From Planctomycetaceae bacterium (GTDB lineage Bacteria > Planctomycetota > Planctomycetia > Planctomycetales > Planctomycetaceae), in the NCBI GenBank assembly GCA_020850695.1, contig JADZEF010000021.1, positions 1 to 64,000 of the forward strand: 64,000 bases of DNA. The letters run 5' to 3'. Positions 1-8,853 of the stretch are shown here, in pieces (position 1 is the stretch's first letter; each line of letters opens with the position of its first letter). Both the position numbers and the translations under genes were made by a program. The notes below the pieces were generated by a model, which made no database searches, had not been told where the DNA came from, and saw only the letters and a program-made list of their open reading frames with translations.

Positions 1-611
1 AGGTCATGGATGTGGACGACGTGCCCCTGGTACTCCTTCAGCATCTCGAAGCTGTGCTTGACTGAGCCGTCCATCACCTCGCCGGGGTTGGAATTCCAGC
101 ACGTCCGCACCGACGGATGATGGGCGATCTCCATGATCTGCCGCATCACGTCCGGCTCCTGCGTTCCGGGACCATGCACCTCGACGCGGATCTCGATCCC
201 ATGATCGGACGCCATCTCCCCGCACTGCCGCAGCGCCATGCCGATCCGGGCGATGGTCCGCTCGCGGTCCTCGGTCTTCACAAGGGCGTTCGGACGCACC
301 TTGACGCCCGAGGCCCCGACGTCGTGGGCCAGCTGGATGAAGTCGCGAGTCAGGTCGATGTTCTTCTTGAGGACCGCCGGGTCGGGGCTGTGATATTCGC
401 AGACCGACCCGAGTCCGACGCACTCGACCTTTGAATCAGCGAACCGCTTCTTCACTTCGGCCCGCTGCTCAGCGTTCAGCGACGGTTCGACGCCGTGCTT
501 GTGCGTGGTCCGGAGCTCGACCCCCTCGAATCCCGTCGTCTCGAGATTCTTGATGAGCGTCGGAAGATCCCACTCGGCGCCCCACATGTACGACACAATG
601 CCCAGCTTCAT
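1..611 (-). CDS. Sugar phosphate isomerase/epimerase-like TIM-barrel protein (3' end beyond window)
   Basis: The frame from the ATG at 611 stays open to the window edge (about 203 codons), so the C-terminus is missing. It begins MKLGIVSYMWGAEW and continues with an LxxTGFEGVELR segment, the usual start of xylose-isomerase-like TIM barrels. Later segments include GASGVKVRP, HGIEIRVEVHGPG and CWNSNPG, which fit the barrel strands and metal/substrate-facing loops (Glu in IRVEVHG, Asn/Asp in CWNSNPGEVMDG). It ends at VVHIHDL, another typical strand. The family isomerises or epimerises sugars and polyols; the substrate cannot be told. The nearby mirrored-arm repeat at 672-790 lies just upstream of its start. 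Confidence 0.85.
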   Translation of the reverse strand, partial: MKLGIVSYMWGAEWDLPTLIKNLETTGFEGVELRTTHKHGVEPSLNAEQRAEVKKRFADSKVECVGLGSVCEYHSPDPAVLKKNIDLTRDFIQLAHDVGASGVKVRPNALVKTEDRERTIARIGMALRQCGEMASDHGIEIRVEVHGPGTQEPDVMRQIMEIAHHPSVRTCWNSNPGEVMDGSVKHSFEMLKEYQGHVVHIHD

Positions 612-671
612 TCCAGCCTCCGCGAGTCGAGCGAGTAACGGCTTGGGTCGAACTCGCGGGATTGTATCGGG

Positions 672-790
672 GGACAGTGGGTAGTGGGTAGTTGGCAGTG
701 GGTAGCCAGAGCAGCAAGACAAAAGTCACAAGTTCCCGTTCCTCGATGGCTTCATTCTGGCTGCCCACTACCAACTGCCCACTATCCACT
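672..790. repeat. Mirrored-arm stutter element 1
   Basis: The left arm (from about 675) reads AGTGGGTAGTGGGTAGTT and continues with GGCAGTGGGTAGCCAGA. The reverse complement of the right arm (about 755-790) reads AGTGGATAGTGGGCAGTT then GGTAGTGGGCAGCCAGA. About 31 of 35 positions match and all four differences are transitions. Each arm is itself a run of GTGGGTA-like sub-repeats. The element sits between the divergent TIM-barrel and NfeD genes. Confidence 0.85.
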
Positions 791-916
791 TCTGCCAGAA
801 TTTGACGCCCGTTTCCGGCCCCCCCTATAATCAGGCGTGTGACGCGCCGCGTTCGCGTGCGACGCCTGGCTCGGATTGTTCCATCGCCCCTCGTTCCGTT
901 CCGGGGAAACACGCGT

Positions 917-3229
917 ATGAATCGGTGGCTGCCACAGGGACGGACTTTGGTCTGGGTGTCGACGGCATTGCTCGTCGGAATGATTGCCCACTCGTCGTCC
1001 CTCCCACAGACCGCGCTCGCCGACGACCCGGCCCCTGCCCCCAAAGCCGATGCACCGCAGGCGGCCGCTGACGAAAAGCCCGACGATGGACGTCCCCCGG
1101 CGCGGTTCCTGACGGTCTCGGGGACGATCGACGAGCGCATGGACAGCCGCATCCAGAATCTGGCGATTGAGCTTCAGAACCAGGCGACGCAGCGCGATCG
1201 GGACGCGTTCCTCGTGCTCGAAATCACCCGCGGATCGAGCAAGTTCGGGCTGGTGATGGAGGCGGCGAAGTTCCTGACATCCGCGCGGCTCAATCGCGTC
1301 AAGACGATCGCCTGGGTTCCCGAGCGGCTCGACGGCTACAACGCGATTCTCGCCCTCGCCTGCAAAGAGATCGTGATGCACCCGGACGCCGAACTCGGCG
1401 ACATCGGCCGCGGCGAGATTATGGAAAAGGACGAGCAGCAGAGCGTGCTGGCGCTGGTCGAAAAACGACACAACCCAAGGCTCTCCCCGGCTGTCGTGCA
1501 GTCGATGATGGACCCGCAGCGCGTGCTGCTGAAGGTTTCGGTCGTCCAGGGGGATGTCGCGGAGACGCGGGTCGTCACCCGCGACGAGCTCGATCGTCTC
1601 CGCGAAAACAAGATCGTCATCCGGGACGTCCAGACGATCAAGGAAGCGGGCGACAAGGGAATCTTCACGGGGACGAAGGCCCGCGACTTCGACTTCCTTG
1701 TGTCGCGTCTGGCCGAGGGGCGGGTCGAAGTGGCCGACGCCTACAAGATCCCCAATGAGGCGCTCCGCGAAACGCCGTGGGAAGGGGAAGCGCCGAAGGT
1801 GCGGCTGATCAAGATCGATGACGTCATCGAACCGGTCCTGGAGACGTTCATCGAGCGGCAGATCGCCCGTTCGCTCGATGAAGGAGTCAACCTCATCATT
1901 TTCGAGGTCAACTCGTACGGCGGGCGGCTCGATTCGGCCCACAACCTCGCCAATGCCATTGCCGACCTCGAGCGTCGCAAGGTCCGCACCGTCGCCTGGG
2001 TGCCTGATAAAGCCATTAGTGCGGCGGCGTTGATTTCGCTCGCCTGCGATGAGGTCTATCTGACGCCGCAAGGATTGATCGGCGACATCATCCCGATCAT
2101 GCAGATCGGCCCCGGGCAGCAGTTCGAGCGGGCTCCGGAAAAGGCCCTGAGCATCGTCACCGGGATGCTGCAGGAAATCGCGCAGAGGAAGAATCGTCCC
2201 CCCGCACTGGCGATGGCGATGGCCGACAAGGACCTGAAGGTCTACACGGCCACGAACGCCCAGACCGGCAAGACGACCTATATGACGGAAACCGAAATTC
2301 ATGCGGCGGGGGGGGATTGGAAGCAGGGGCCAATGCTGCCAGAGACGGGGCGCGGTGCGGCCCTCACGATTGGCGGGGCGCGGGCCCATGAACTGCAGCT
2401 CGCCTCGCGACCAGTGCAGGATCTCGAAGAGCTGAAGAAGCGGTTGGGGATTCCGGCCGGTCAGAATGTGCCCGTTGCGGCCCGCACCTGGCTCGACGAC
2501 ACCGTCTTCATGCTGAATACCGATGCGGCGATGTTCCTGTTGCTGGTGATCGGCATCGTCTGCCTTTATATGGAGCTCCACCTGATGACGGGGCTCCTTG
2601 GCATCGTGGCGGCGGTGTGCTTCTCGATGTTCTTCTGGAGTCGCTTCCTGGGTGGGACCGCGGGCTGGCTGGAGGTGATGCTGTTCCTGCTGGGGGTGGC
2701 CTGCATCGCGATGGAAGTCTTCATCATGCCGGGCTTCGGGGTGTTCGGAGTCTCTGGCGGTCTGCTGCTGTTTGCCTCGCTCGTCATGGCGAGCCAGACG
2801 TTCGGCAATCTCGAGCCGGGGGCCGACGTGCGGTCGCTGTCGCATACCGTCGGCACGTTGACAGGGGCGGTTGTATCGGTCGTCGTGATAGCCGCTATCG
2901 CGGGGCGATATCTGCCGAGCATTCCGTTCCTCAAGAACATGATTCTGACGCCTCCGGGCTTCGAAGAGGCGGAAGGCCTGCCGCGGCTCGATCCGCGGGT
3001 CGCCGGCGGAAAGGCTGCGGCGGCAACGGCCTCGCTGGGGACTCGGGCGGCGCTGCTGGGTGAACGCGGCACGACGACGTCCATGTTGCGGCCGGCGGGG
3101 AAGGCGCGGATCGGAGACGCGTACGTCGACGTGGTGAGCGACGGGGCCTTCATCGACCGCGATGTCGAGATCGAGGTGGTGCAGGTGGAAGGGAACCGGA
3201 TCGTCGTGCGGGCCGCGACGCGGGCGTGA
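917..3229 (+). CDS. NfeD-type membrane serine protease with two ClpP-like domains
   Basis: The 770-residue product starts at the ATG giving MNRWLPQGRTLVWVSTALL, a clear signal peptide; an in-frame ATG at 839 is less likely. A first ClpP/SppA-like domain (about residues 60-160) lacks the expected serine: the helix reads LDGYNAILALACKEIV. A second copy (about 290-385) has ISAAALISLACDEVYL with Ser368 in the catalytic position. Four or so membrane segments follow (about 535-670), then a C-terminal NfeD beta-barrel (GKARIGDAYVDVVSDG, about 710-770). Known relatives cleave membrane proteins and work with stomatins, and no stomatin gene is nearby. It converges on the WD40 gene with a 15-bp gap. Confidence 0.92.
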   Translation: MNRWLPQGRTLVWVSTALLVGMIAHSSSLPQTALADDPAPAPKADAPQAAADEKPDDGRPPARFLTVSGTIDERMDSRIQNLAIELQNQATQRDRDAFLVLEITRGSSKFGLVMEAAKFLTSARLNRVKTIAWVPERLDGYNAILALACKEIVMHPDAELGDIGRGEIMEKDEQQSVLALVEKRHNPRLSPAVVQSMMDPQRVLLKVSVVQGDVAETRVVTRDELDRLRENKIVIRDVQTIKEAGDKGIFTGTKARDFDFLVSRLAEGRVEVADAYKIPNEALRETPWEGEAPKVRLIKIDDVIEPVLETFIERQIARSLDEGVNLIIFEVNSYGGRLDSAHNLANAIADLERRKVRTVAWVPDKAISAAALISLACDEVYLTPQGLIGDIIPIMQIGPGQQFERAPEKALSIVTGMLQEIAQRKNRPPALAMAMADKDLKVYTATNAQTGKTTYMTETEIHAAGGDWKQGPMLPETGRGAALTIGGARAHELQLASRPVQDLEELKKRLGIPAGQNVPVAARTWLDDTVFMLNTDAAMFLLLVIGIVCLYMELHLMTGLLGIVAAVCFSMFFWSRFLGGTAGWLEVMLFLLGVACIAMEVFIMPGFGVFGVSGGLLLFASLVMASQTFGNLEPGADVRSLSHTVGTLTGAVVSVVVIAAIAGRYLPSIPFLKNMILTPPGFEEAEGLPRLDPRVAGGKAAAATASLGTRAALLGERGTTTSMLRPAGKARIGDAYVDVVSDGAFIDRDVEIEVVQVEGNRIVVRAATRA

Positions 3230-3244
3230 CGCGCGGAGTCAGAC

Positions 3245-4513
3245 TCAGCGGAACGCTTCGTCGCTCCACACGAAGACGCGGCCGTCGTTGGTGGGGGTCG
3301 CGATCCGCTTGCGGGCGGCGTCGATGACCAGGCCCGTGAGCGGGACCTTCGCATCGATGGTCCGCACGGGATCGGTCGCATCGCGAGACCAGAAGCGGAG
3401 CCGTCCGTCCCACCCTGCCGTCACGAAGCCGTCTCGCATGAGGGCGATGCCGCTCACGCCGTCCGGCTGTGTCCAGCTCTTCGCGGGCTTGCGGCTGGAT
3501 CCTTCGAAGAGCGCGATCCGCCCGTTCCAGTCGCCGCACGCGAACGTTCCGTCGTCGGCGAACGAGAGCGCTCCGATCTCGGCCGACATGGCGTAGGCTT
3601 CTCCCTGGCCGTCGCCCGAATCGGGACTCCGCCACACCACCTGGCCATCCGCCCCACCCGTTACAAGAACCTTGCCGTCGGGAGAGAACGCCATCACACC
3701 GAGGCTCTCGTGCTTCGTCTCCTTGCGGACGGGCTTGGCCTTACTGAAGAAGAAGAGTTCGCCAGTGGATGTTCCCAGGACGAGGCCGGGCTGACCCGGC
3801 CGGAGGCCGATGCTGGTGAGAGCCCCCGGAAAGCGGCTTTGCTTCTGCGGTTTGCCGGCTCCGCCCGAGAACACCTTCGGCCAGCCGAACAACTGCGACT
3901 TCGCGGTCCCCGCATAGACAAAGCCGTCGCGGCTCACGGCCATCGACGTGATCGGGTCTTCGCCTCGATCTTCCAGGCTGACGGATGCCCCCGTATCGAG
4001 GTCCCAGGTCATCACGCGACCCGAGACACAACCGAGCGCCAGGTGCTTGCCGTCGTGCGAGAAAGCGGCGACCGTCACGGCCTCGCCGGGAACGGCGACG
4101 ACCGACTCCGCTTCGCGCGGGACCGGAGCCGAGCGGGGCCAGAACCACACCGCGACAATCAACAGGATGACCGCGGAGGCGGCGCCCATCGTTTTAAGCG
4201 TGATACGGTCGAGAATGCGGGCGATGATCCGCCGCCAGGTGCGGGGACCGGGGACAGGTTCCGCCGTGGTTGCCGCGTTCGCCGCGTCGGCAGGTGCGGT
4301 TGCGGGGAGATCCGGGGAAGATTTCTTCCGCGGAGTCGGGCCGGGATTTTCGATGGCGCGACCACAATTCCGGCAGCGCTTCGCTCCGGGCCGCAATTCC
4401 GCTCCGCAGTCCTGGCAGAGGTTGAGGGAAGGTGCGTCTGGCATGGGTCGGTGTTCGGCGAGCGCCGCAGCCGCCTCCATGACGGCCCGCGAACTGTTGT
4501 TGTAGCGGAACAT
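3245..4513 (-). CDS. Zinc-ribbon / transmembrane / WD40-repeat protein
   Basis: A zinc-ribbon (CQDCGAELRPGAKRCRNCG, about residues 33-51) is followed by a low-complexity Pro/Ala linker. One membrane helix comes next (about 108-127, ASAVILLIVAVWFW), then a run of WD40 blades to the C-terminus, for example AFSHDGKHLALGCVSGRVMTWDLDTG-type and FSPDGKVLVTGGADG repeats. The likely topology is a cytoplasmic zinc ribbon with a propeller outside the inner membrane, probably a scaffold. An alternative start is the ATG at 4444 (MPDAPSLNLC), directly before the zinc ribbon. Neither start has a convincing ribosome site. The gene is divergent from the M50/HlyD gene, so the two may share a promoter region. 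Confidence 0.85.
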   Translation of the reverse strand: MFRYNNSSRAVMEAAAALAEHRPMPDAPSLNLCQDCGAELRPGAKRCRNCGRAIENPGPTPRKKSSPDLPATAPADAANAATTAEPVPGPRTWRRIIARILDRITLKTMGAASAVILLIVAVWFWPRSAPVPREAESVVAVPGEAVTVAAFSHDGKHLALGCVSGRVMTWDLDTGASVSLEDRGEDPITSMAVSRDGFVYAGTAKSQLFGWPKVFSGGAGKPQKQSRFPGALTSIGLRPGQPGLVLGTSTGELFFFSKAKPVRKETKHESLGVMAFSPDGKVLVTGGADGQVVWRSPDSGDGQGEAYAMSAEIGALSFADDGTFACGDWNGRIALFEGSSRKPAKSWTQPDGVSGIALMRDGFVTAGWDGRLRFWSRDATDPVRTIDAKVPLTGLVIDAARKRIATPTNDGRVFVWSDEAFR

Positions 4514-4692
4514 CCGTCGGAGGGGCAGAGCGATTGGATTCTCTTTCGCAGGCCCGGTCGGACGAATGCCGGGAAGCTCCGGGTGCGATTCGATTACAAT
4601 CCCGGGGACGCCAGCGTTCGATTCGTGCGGATCGGACGCGGATTTCAGATGGTCGAAACCGCGACACCCGATTCCTTCCGTTCGAGTTTTCC

Positions 4693-6912
4693 GTGCCCGC
4701 CGTCGCCGATCAACGCACTTCGACGCAGCGTCCCGTGCCGCTGGTGGCGCGGGATGATTTGCGCGTTGTGCGGATGCGCGATCGCGGCGCGGGGTCGTGG
4801 GTGGTCAAGGATCCGATTGCGCTGAAGTATCACCGGCTGCAGCCCGAGCAGCACCGCGTGCTGGCACTCCTGGATGGGAAGCGGAGCCTTGATGATATTC
4901 GGCAGGTGCTGACGGTTGAGTTTCCCACGGTGACGATCGATGCGGGGGAAGTGCAGCGGCTGATTGTCGAGCTTCACACGCGGGGGTTGTTGACCAGCTT
5001 GCGGCCGGGGCGCGGGCTGCCGTTGCTCGAAGCGGAGCGGAAGGAGCGGCGGAAGCGGCTGTGGAGCGCGCTGACGAACTTTCTTTACTTGCGGCTGCCG
5101 GGATTCGATCCGACGCCGGTGTTGCGGTGGATGCTGCCTCTGCTGGGTTGGATGTTCGCTCCGTGGGCGGTGGCGCTGGCGGGCGGGTTCGTGGTGTGGT
5201 CGCTGCTGCTGGTGCTGGTCGAGTGGGGGGAATTCTCGCGGCGTTTGCCCGAGTTCCAGCAGTTTTTCGGCTGGCCCAATCTCGTCTGGCTGTGGCTGAT
5301 GATCGGCGTCACCAAGCTGGTTCACGAGTTCGGCCATGCATTGTGTTGTCGGCGGCTGGGGGCGGAGTGTCACGAGATCGGCGTAATGCTGCTGCTGTTT
5401 TCGCCAACGATGTACACCGACGCGACCGACTCGTGGATGCTGCGGAGCAAGTGGAAACGGATTGCGGTGGCTTCGGCAGGGATGTACTTCGAATCGATCC
5501 TCGCCGCGGCGGCCGTGCTGGTGTGGTGGAACACGGGGCGCGGTCTGATCAATGCGCTGGCGCTCAACGTGGTGGCGGTGTCATCCGTGACGACAGTGGT
5601 GTTCAATGCCAACCCGCTCATGCGGTATGACGGGTATTACATCCTGAGCGACTGGCTTGAGATCCCCAACATGCGGCAGCGGTCGGACCGTGTGCTGCAC
5701 GACACCTTTGCGCGCACCTGTCTCGGGCTCGACCCGCCTCCCGATCCCTTCCTGCCGGAAGATCGCCGCCGCTGGTTGTTCGTGTATGGCGTGGCGGCGG
5801 GCGTCTACCGGCTGATGGTTCTGTTCGGCGTCACGCTCTTCCTGTACGGTGTGCTGAAGCCGTGGGGCCTGGAGACTCTGGCCGTGGTGATGACGGCCGT
5901 GACGATCGGCGGGATGCTGTTCCGCGGCGGGCGGCAGCTGGTGACGATGATTCGAGGAGCGGGGCCGGGCGAAGTGAATCCGACACGCGTCTCACTCACG
6001 ATTGCCGGTGTATTCGGCCTCCTCATGGCGGCCCTCGTGGTGCCGTTGCCGCTGCACGTCGAATCGACGTTCCAGGTCCAGCCGCACGACCAGCGCGACG
6101 TGTATGTCATCACGCCCGGCGAACTGGTGGAGATTGCCGTGCAACCGGGCGATCGCGTGAAGGCGGGCGATGTGCTGGTGCGGTTGTCGAATCCCGAGAA
6201 GGACGACGCGCGGCGGAAGCTCGATGTCCGCAAGCGAATGGACGAGATGAATGTTGAAGTGGCTTACGCCCTCGACGACGACAACCGCGAAACGGTGGTC
6301 CGCGAGAAGTTGGCGGGGACGATTGAAGAGCTGAAGGACTACGAGCGGCAGCTCGATGTGCTGGTGTTGCGGGCCCCGTGCGATGGGGTCGTCGTGGCGG
6401 CCCCGCCGAAGCCCGAGCCGCGGCTGGACCACGAGGCGACGGCGCTCAACGCGTGGCATGGCACGCCGCTCGATCGCCACAACCTCGGCTGCTGGCTCGA
6501 CCGGCAGACGCACGTGGTGAGCATCGCACCGGACCATCGCGTCGATGCGATCCTGTATGTCGATCAGGCCGACCGGAGCGACGTGCGAGCGAAGCAATCG
6601 GTTGAGCTGAAGTTCGACCATCTTCCCGAAGCGACGTTCGTTGGAGAGGTCAACGACATCGCGCTGCGGGAGCGGTCGTCGGCCCCGGCCGAGCTTTCGC
6701 AGAAGCAGGGGGGCGACCTGACGACCGTCACCGACCGGCGCGGCCGCGAGCAGCTGACGAGCGTTGCCTATCAGGTGACGGTGGTGCTGGAGGATGAAGC
6801 GGGACTGCTGCAGCCGGGGATGAAAGGCAAGGCGCGGTTCGCGGTCGCGCGGCGGTCGGCGTTCGACTGGCTGTGGCGGAAGGTGCGGCAGACGATTCAC
6901 TTCCGGCTGTGA
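4693..6912 (+). CDS. M50-family membrane zinc metalloprotease fused to an HlyD-like adaptor domain
   Basis: The product is about 739 residues if the GTG at 4693 is the start; no ATG in frame fits well, since the next (4774) removes the conserved RDDLRVV block. A winged-helix-like PqqD-type N-terminal region (WVVKDPIALKYHRL...LLDGKRSLDDI) precedes a multi-pass membrane core with the metalloprotease motif HEFGH (His211, Glu212, His215). The third ligand region is NPLMRYDGYY (Asp313). A periplasmic HlyD/biotinyl-lipoyl-like domain (from about residue 455: VYVITPGELVEIAVQPGDRV) completes it. Families of this type are site-2-protease relatives linked to secretion or peptide export. The partner transporter is not in the window. 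Confidence 0.9.
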   Translation: MPAVADQRTSTQRPVPLVARDDLRVVRMRDRGAGSWVVKDPIALKYHRLQPEQHRVLALLDGKRSLDDIRQVLTVEFPTVTIDAGEVQRLIVELHTRGLLTSLRPGRGLPLLEAERKERRKRLWSALTNFLYLRLPGFDPTPVLRWMLPLLGWMFAPWAVALAGGFVVWSLLLVLVEWGEFSRRLPEFQQFFGWPNLVWLWLMIGVTKLVHEFGHALCCRRLGAECHEIGVMLLLFSPTMYTDATDSWMLRSKWKRIAVASAGMYFESILAAAAVLVWWNTGRGLINALALNVVAVSSVTTVVFNANPLMRYDGYYILSDWLEIPNMRQRSDRVLHDTFARTCLGLDPPPDPFLPEDRRRWLFVYGVAAGVYRLMVLFGVTLFLYGVLKPWGLETLAVVMTAVTIGGMLFRGGRQLVTMIRGAGPGEVNPTRVSLTIAGVFGLLMAALVVPLPLHVESTFQVQPHDQRDVYVITPGELVEIAVQPGDRVKAGDVLVRLSNPEKDDARRKLDVRKRMDEMNVEVAYALDDDNRETVVREKLAGTIEELKDYERQLDVLVLRAPCDGVVVAAPPKPEPRLDHEATALNAWHGTPLDRHNLGCWLDRQTHVVSIAPDHRVDAILYVDQADRSDVRAKQSVELKFDHLPEATFVGEVNDIALRERSSAPAELSQKQGGDLTTVTDRRGREQLTSVAYQVTVVLEDEAGLLQPGMKGKARFAVARRSAFDWLWRKVRQTIHFRL

Positions 6913-6926
6913 CGAAAGCCAAAGCC

Positions 6927-7099
6927 GAAAGACACTTCAACGCAAAGACGCGAAGTTCGCAAAGTGACGCAAAGGAAGAAGATCGCAGCTATTGGAACAA
7001 CGCCCCAAGTTTTCAACGCGTCTTCACGCGCCTGTCTGTTTCCTTTTTGAGTTGCCGTTCTTTGTGCTCCTGGCGGCTTTGCGTTGAAGTGCTTTCTCT
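6927..7099. repeat. Mirrored-arm stutter element 2
   Basis: The left arm begins GAAAGACACTTCAACGCAAA and continues with CGCGAAG and CGCAAAG sub-repeats. The reverse complement of the right arm begins GAAAGCACTTCAACGCAAAG. The element fills the gap between the converging ends of the M50/HlyD gene and the Trx/PDZ gene, so it may also act as a two-way terminator. Confidence 0.8.
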
Positions 7100-7102
7100 C
7101 CG

Positions 7103-8416
7103 CTATGGAACCGTCGTTTCGTCGGTGTGCCAATTGGGGAACTTGCCCTTCAATGGGACTTCGACGCCATCGCGCAGGACGGTCATGCGGACCTCGTCTC
7201 CCGGTGAATAGACGCGCAAGAGATCGGACAGGAGCTGCTCGATGGTCCGATTGTCGGATCGTCCCGCCGCTGCCGTGATCACGTCTCCCTTCTTCAGGCC
7301 GAGATTCCCCGCGAGGCCGGCGTCTTTCGCTGAGACGACGCGAATCGCCATTTGATCCTCGGCGAGTTTCAACTCGGCTCGCTGCGACTTTGACAGGGCA
7401 TAGCCACGGAACTCGAATTCGAGCGGGACGCTCCGCATCGATTTTCGCCAGCCGATCTCGGTCGGACGCCAATCCCCTTCAGGCCGCAGCTCAAGACGCA
7501 GGGTCGGACGGCGGTCGACTTCGTCGGTTCCGGTGCGTTCCGGTTTCGATGCGTTCACTCCTCGTCGAACCTGAAGAACCATGGGCTCGGTGTCGGACGC
7601 TCGGTGCAGAACCCAGCGGATGTCGTACTCGGACCGCACCGGGACGTCGTTCCATCGGGCCAGCACATCCCCCGCTTTGAGTCCCGCCTTCTGCGCCGGC
7701 GAATCGGGTCTCACCTTCAACACCTTCGTGCCGTGGTTCAGGTCGAGTTCGACGCCCATGTTTTCGGGGACCGGCCAGCCGAAGAGCTTGCGGCGGTCGA
7801 AGACGCCGTCGTGCGCCCACTGCAGCAGTTGATACTCCTTCACCTGATGACAGTGGACACATCCCTGATGATTCTGCTTGAGCAGGGGAATGTCCTCGGG
7901 GGTCGATTTCGCCTTCGGAATGGGTTGCAGCAGATCCACGGTTTCCGTCGGACGGGCCTTGCGCTCGGCGTGGGCCGCCAGGACGAGGCGCATGGTACGA
8001 AGCAGGGCGTCCTTGCTCAGGCGGCGCTCGGGCTCGCCGTCGTCGCGGCCGCCGTAACGGCTGTAGACGTTCAGTTTTTCATCGAGGAAGAAGCTGTTCC
8101 AGGTGACGTCGTAGTCGAACTCGAAGCGGTTGAGAGCGACTCCGTTCATGGACGTAATGCGAACGCACACGAACTCCTCGCGGAGCCGCTTGATGTCGAC
8201 ATCCTGATGAGCAACCTGCCCATCCCAGTGGAAGCACTCGGGTCAACGCTCGCAGCGGAAGACGACGAAGATCGGCTTGCCGGTCTTCGTGGCGACCTCC
8301 GCGGCGCGGTTGAGATTGCTATGCCAACCAGCCGTCTGCCCGAGGGCCGGCAGAGGGAGGACAACGGCTGCAGCGAGGGCGAGTGACGCGATGGCCGGGC
8401 AGATGCGAAGGGACAT
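7103..8416 (-). CDS. Secreted thioredoxin / CxxCH / PDZ protein, predicted selenoprotein (UGA = Sec58)
   Basis: From the ATG at 8416 the frame encodes a signal peptide (MSLRICPAIASLALAAAVV...LGQ) and a thioredoxin-like start (TGKPIFVVFRCER). It then meets TGA at 8245-8243 and continues in the same frame to 7103, 437 residues in all. The TGA falls where a Cys-x-x-Cys active site is expected, giving Cys55-Glu-Arg-Sec58. After the thioredoxin part comes GCVHCH (CxxCH, about residues 186-190), which could bind a c-type haem, then two PDZ domains (about 220-285 and 350-415, with LKAGDVL and LKKGDVI). I recall a planctomycete family named Trx7/PDZ domain-containing (seleno)protein. A plain ORF caller would start at GTG 8170 and lose the signal peptide and active site. 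The alternative, a nonsense mutation, is less likely because coding character is intact on both sides. Confidence 0.85.
8209..8239 (-). promoter_or_regulatory. Candidate bacterial SECIS hairpin after the UGA codon
   Basis: Folding the mRNA by hand just after the UGA gives an imperfect stem. GAGUGC and CCA pair with UGG and GUUGCUC, with bulges, and close a six-base loop CUGGGA. The loop guanines lie about 17-19 bases past the UGA, close to where the apical guanines sit in the E. coli fdhF element. The stem contains wobble pairs, so the fold needs a computed check. Confidence 0.45.
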
Positions 8417-8853
8417 GACGGTTCCTGGAGGGAGTCACGGCGGCCAATGAGCGACATCGACCGCCATATTCAGTCTAGTGGAGGATGAGCGGCGGCGCGA
8501 AGAAAGCGGCGGCGGTCGGAGCAAGTTCATCGGCCGGAGTCCGCACTTGAGAGCGCATTACCGACGGATCTTCCGCTTGGATCGGCTTGTGCCCCGTTGG
8601 GGAACCTGAAAACCTTCCAGCCATTCCCAGCGTGCGCTCACTCCGTTTGCGACGCTGGGCAATCAGATAGAACGCCTTGGGCGTACCAAGCGTTCGCGTC
8701 CCCCCCTCGCGTCTCAACGCAGAAGCTGGGCAATTCCTGCAACCAGAACTTACTACGCCCTCCCCGCAGCGGCGTCGAACCGAGGGAGCCATTTCCCGCC
8801 CGCGATACCGCCTTGAGGTGGCAGGCAGGGGTCTGCACGACCTGGCGACGAGA
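8417..8853. other. Intergenic region with one copy of a ~90-bp dispersed repeat
   Basis: No convincing gene is present between the Trx/PDZ start and the histidine-kinase stop. The stretch holds the repeat copy at about 8670-8760 described separately; nothing else stands out. Confidence 0.6.
8670..8760. repeat. Dispersed ~90-bp repeat, copy 1
   Basis: The most conserved part, 8726-8760, begins CTGGGCAATTCCTGCAAC and ends AACTTACTACGCCC. It matches 14815-14849 at about 33 of 35 positions. Similarity continues leftwards through GTCTCAA and GGCGTAC to about 8670, with scattered differences. No open reading frame is shared convincingly. Confidence 0.7.

Noticed and set aside
782-2845. A 687-codon open frame on the minus strand
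   Set aside because: It is antisense to the NfeD protease gene and has no recognisable protein features.
8243-8245. Reading the TGA as a frameshift or pseudogene scar
   Set aside because: The frame is the same on both sides, coding character is intact, and the position coincides with a redox active site; selenocysteine explains it better.
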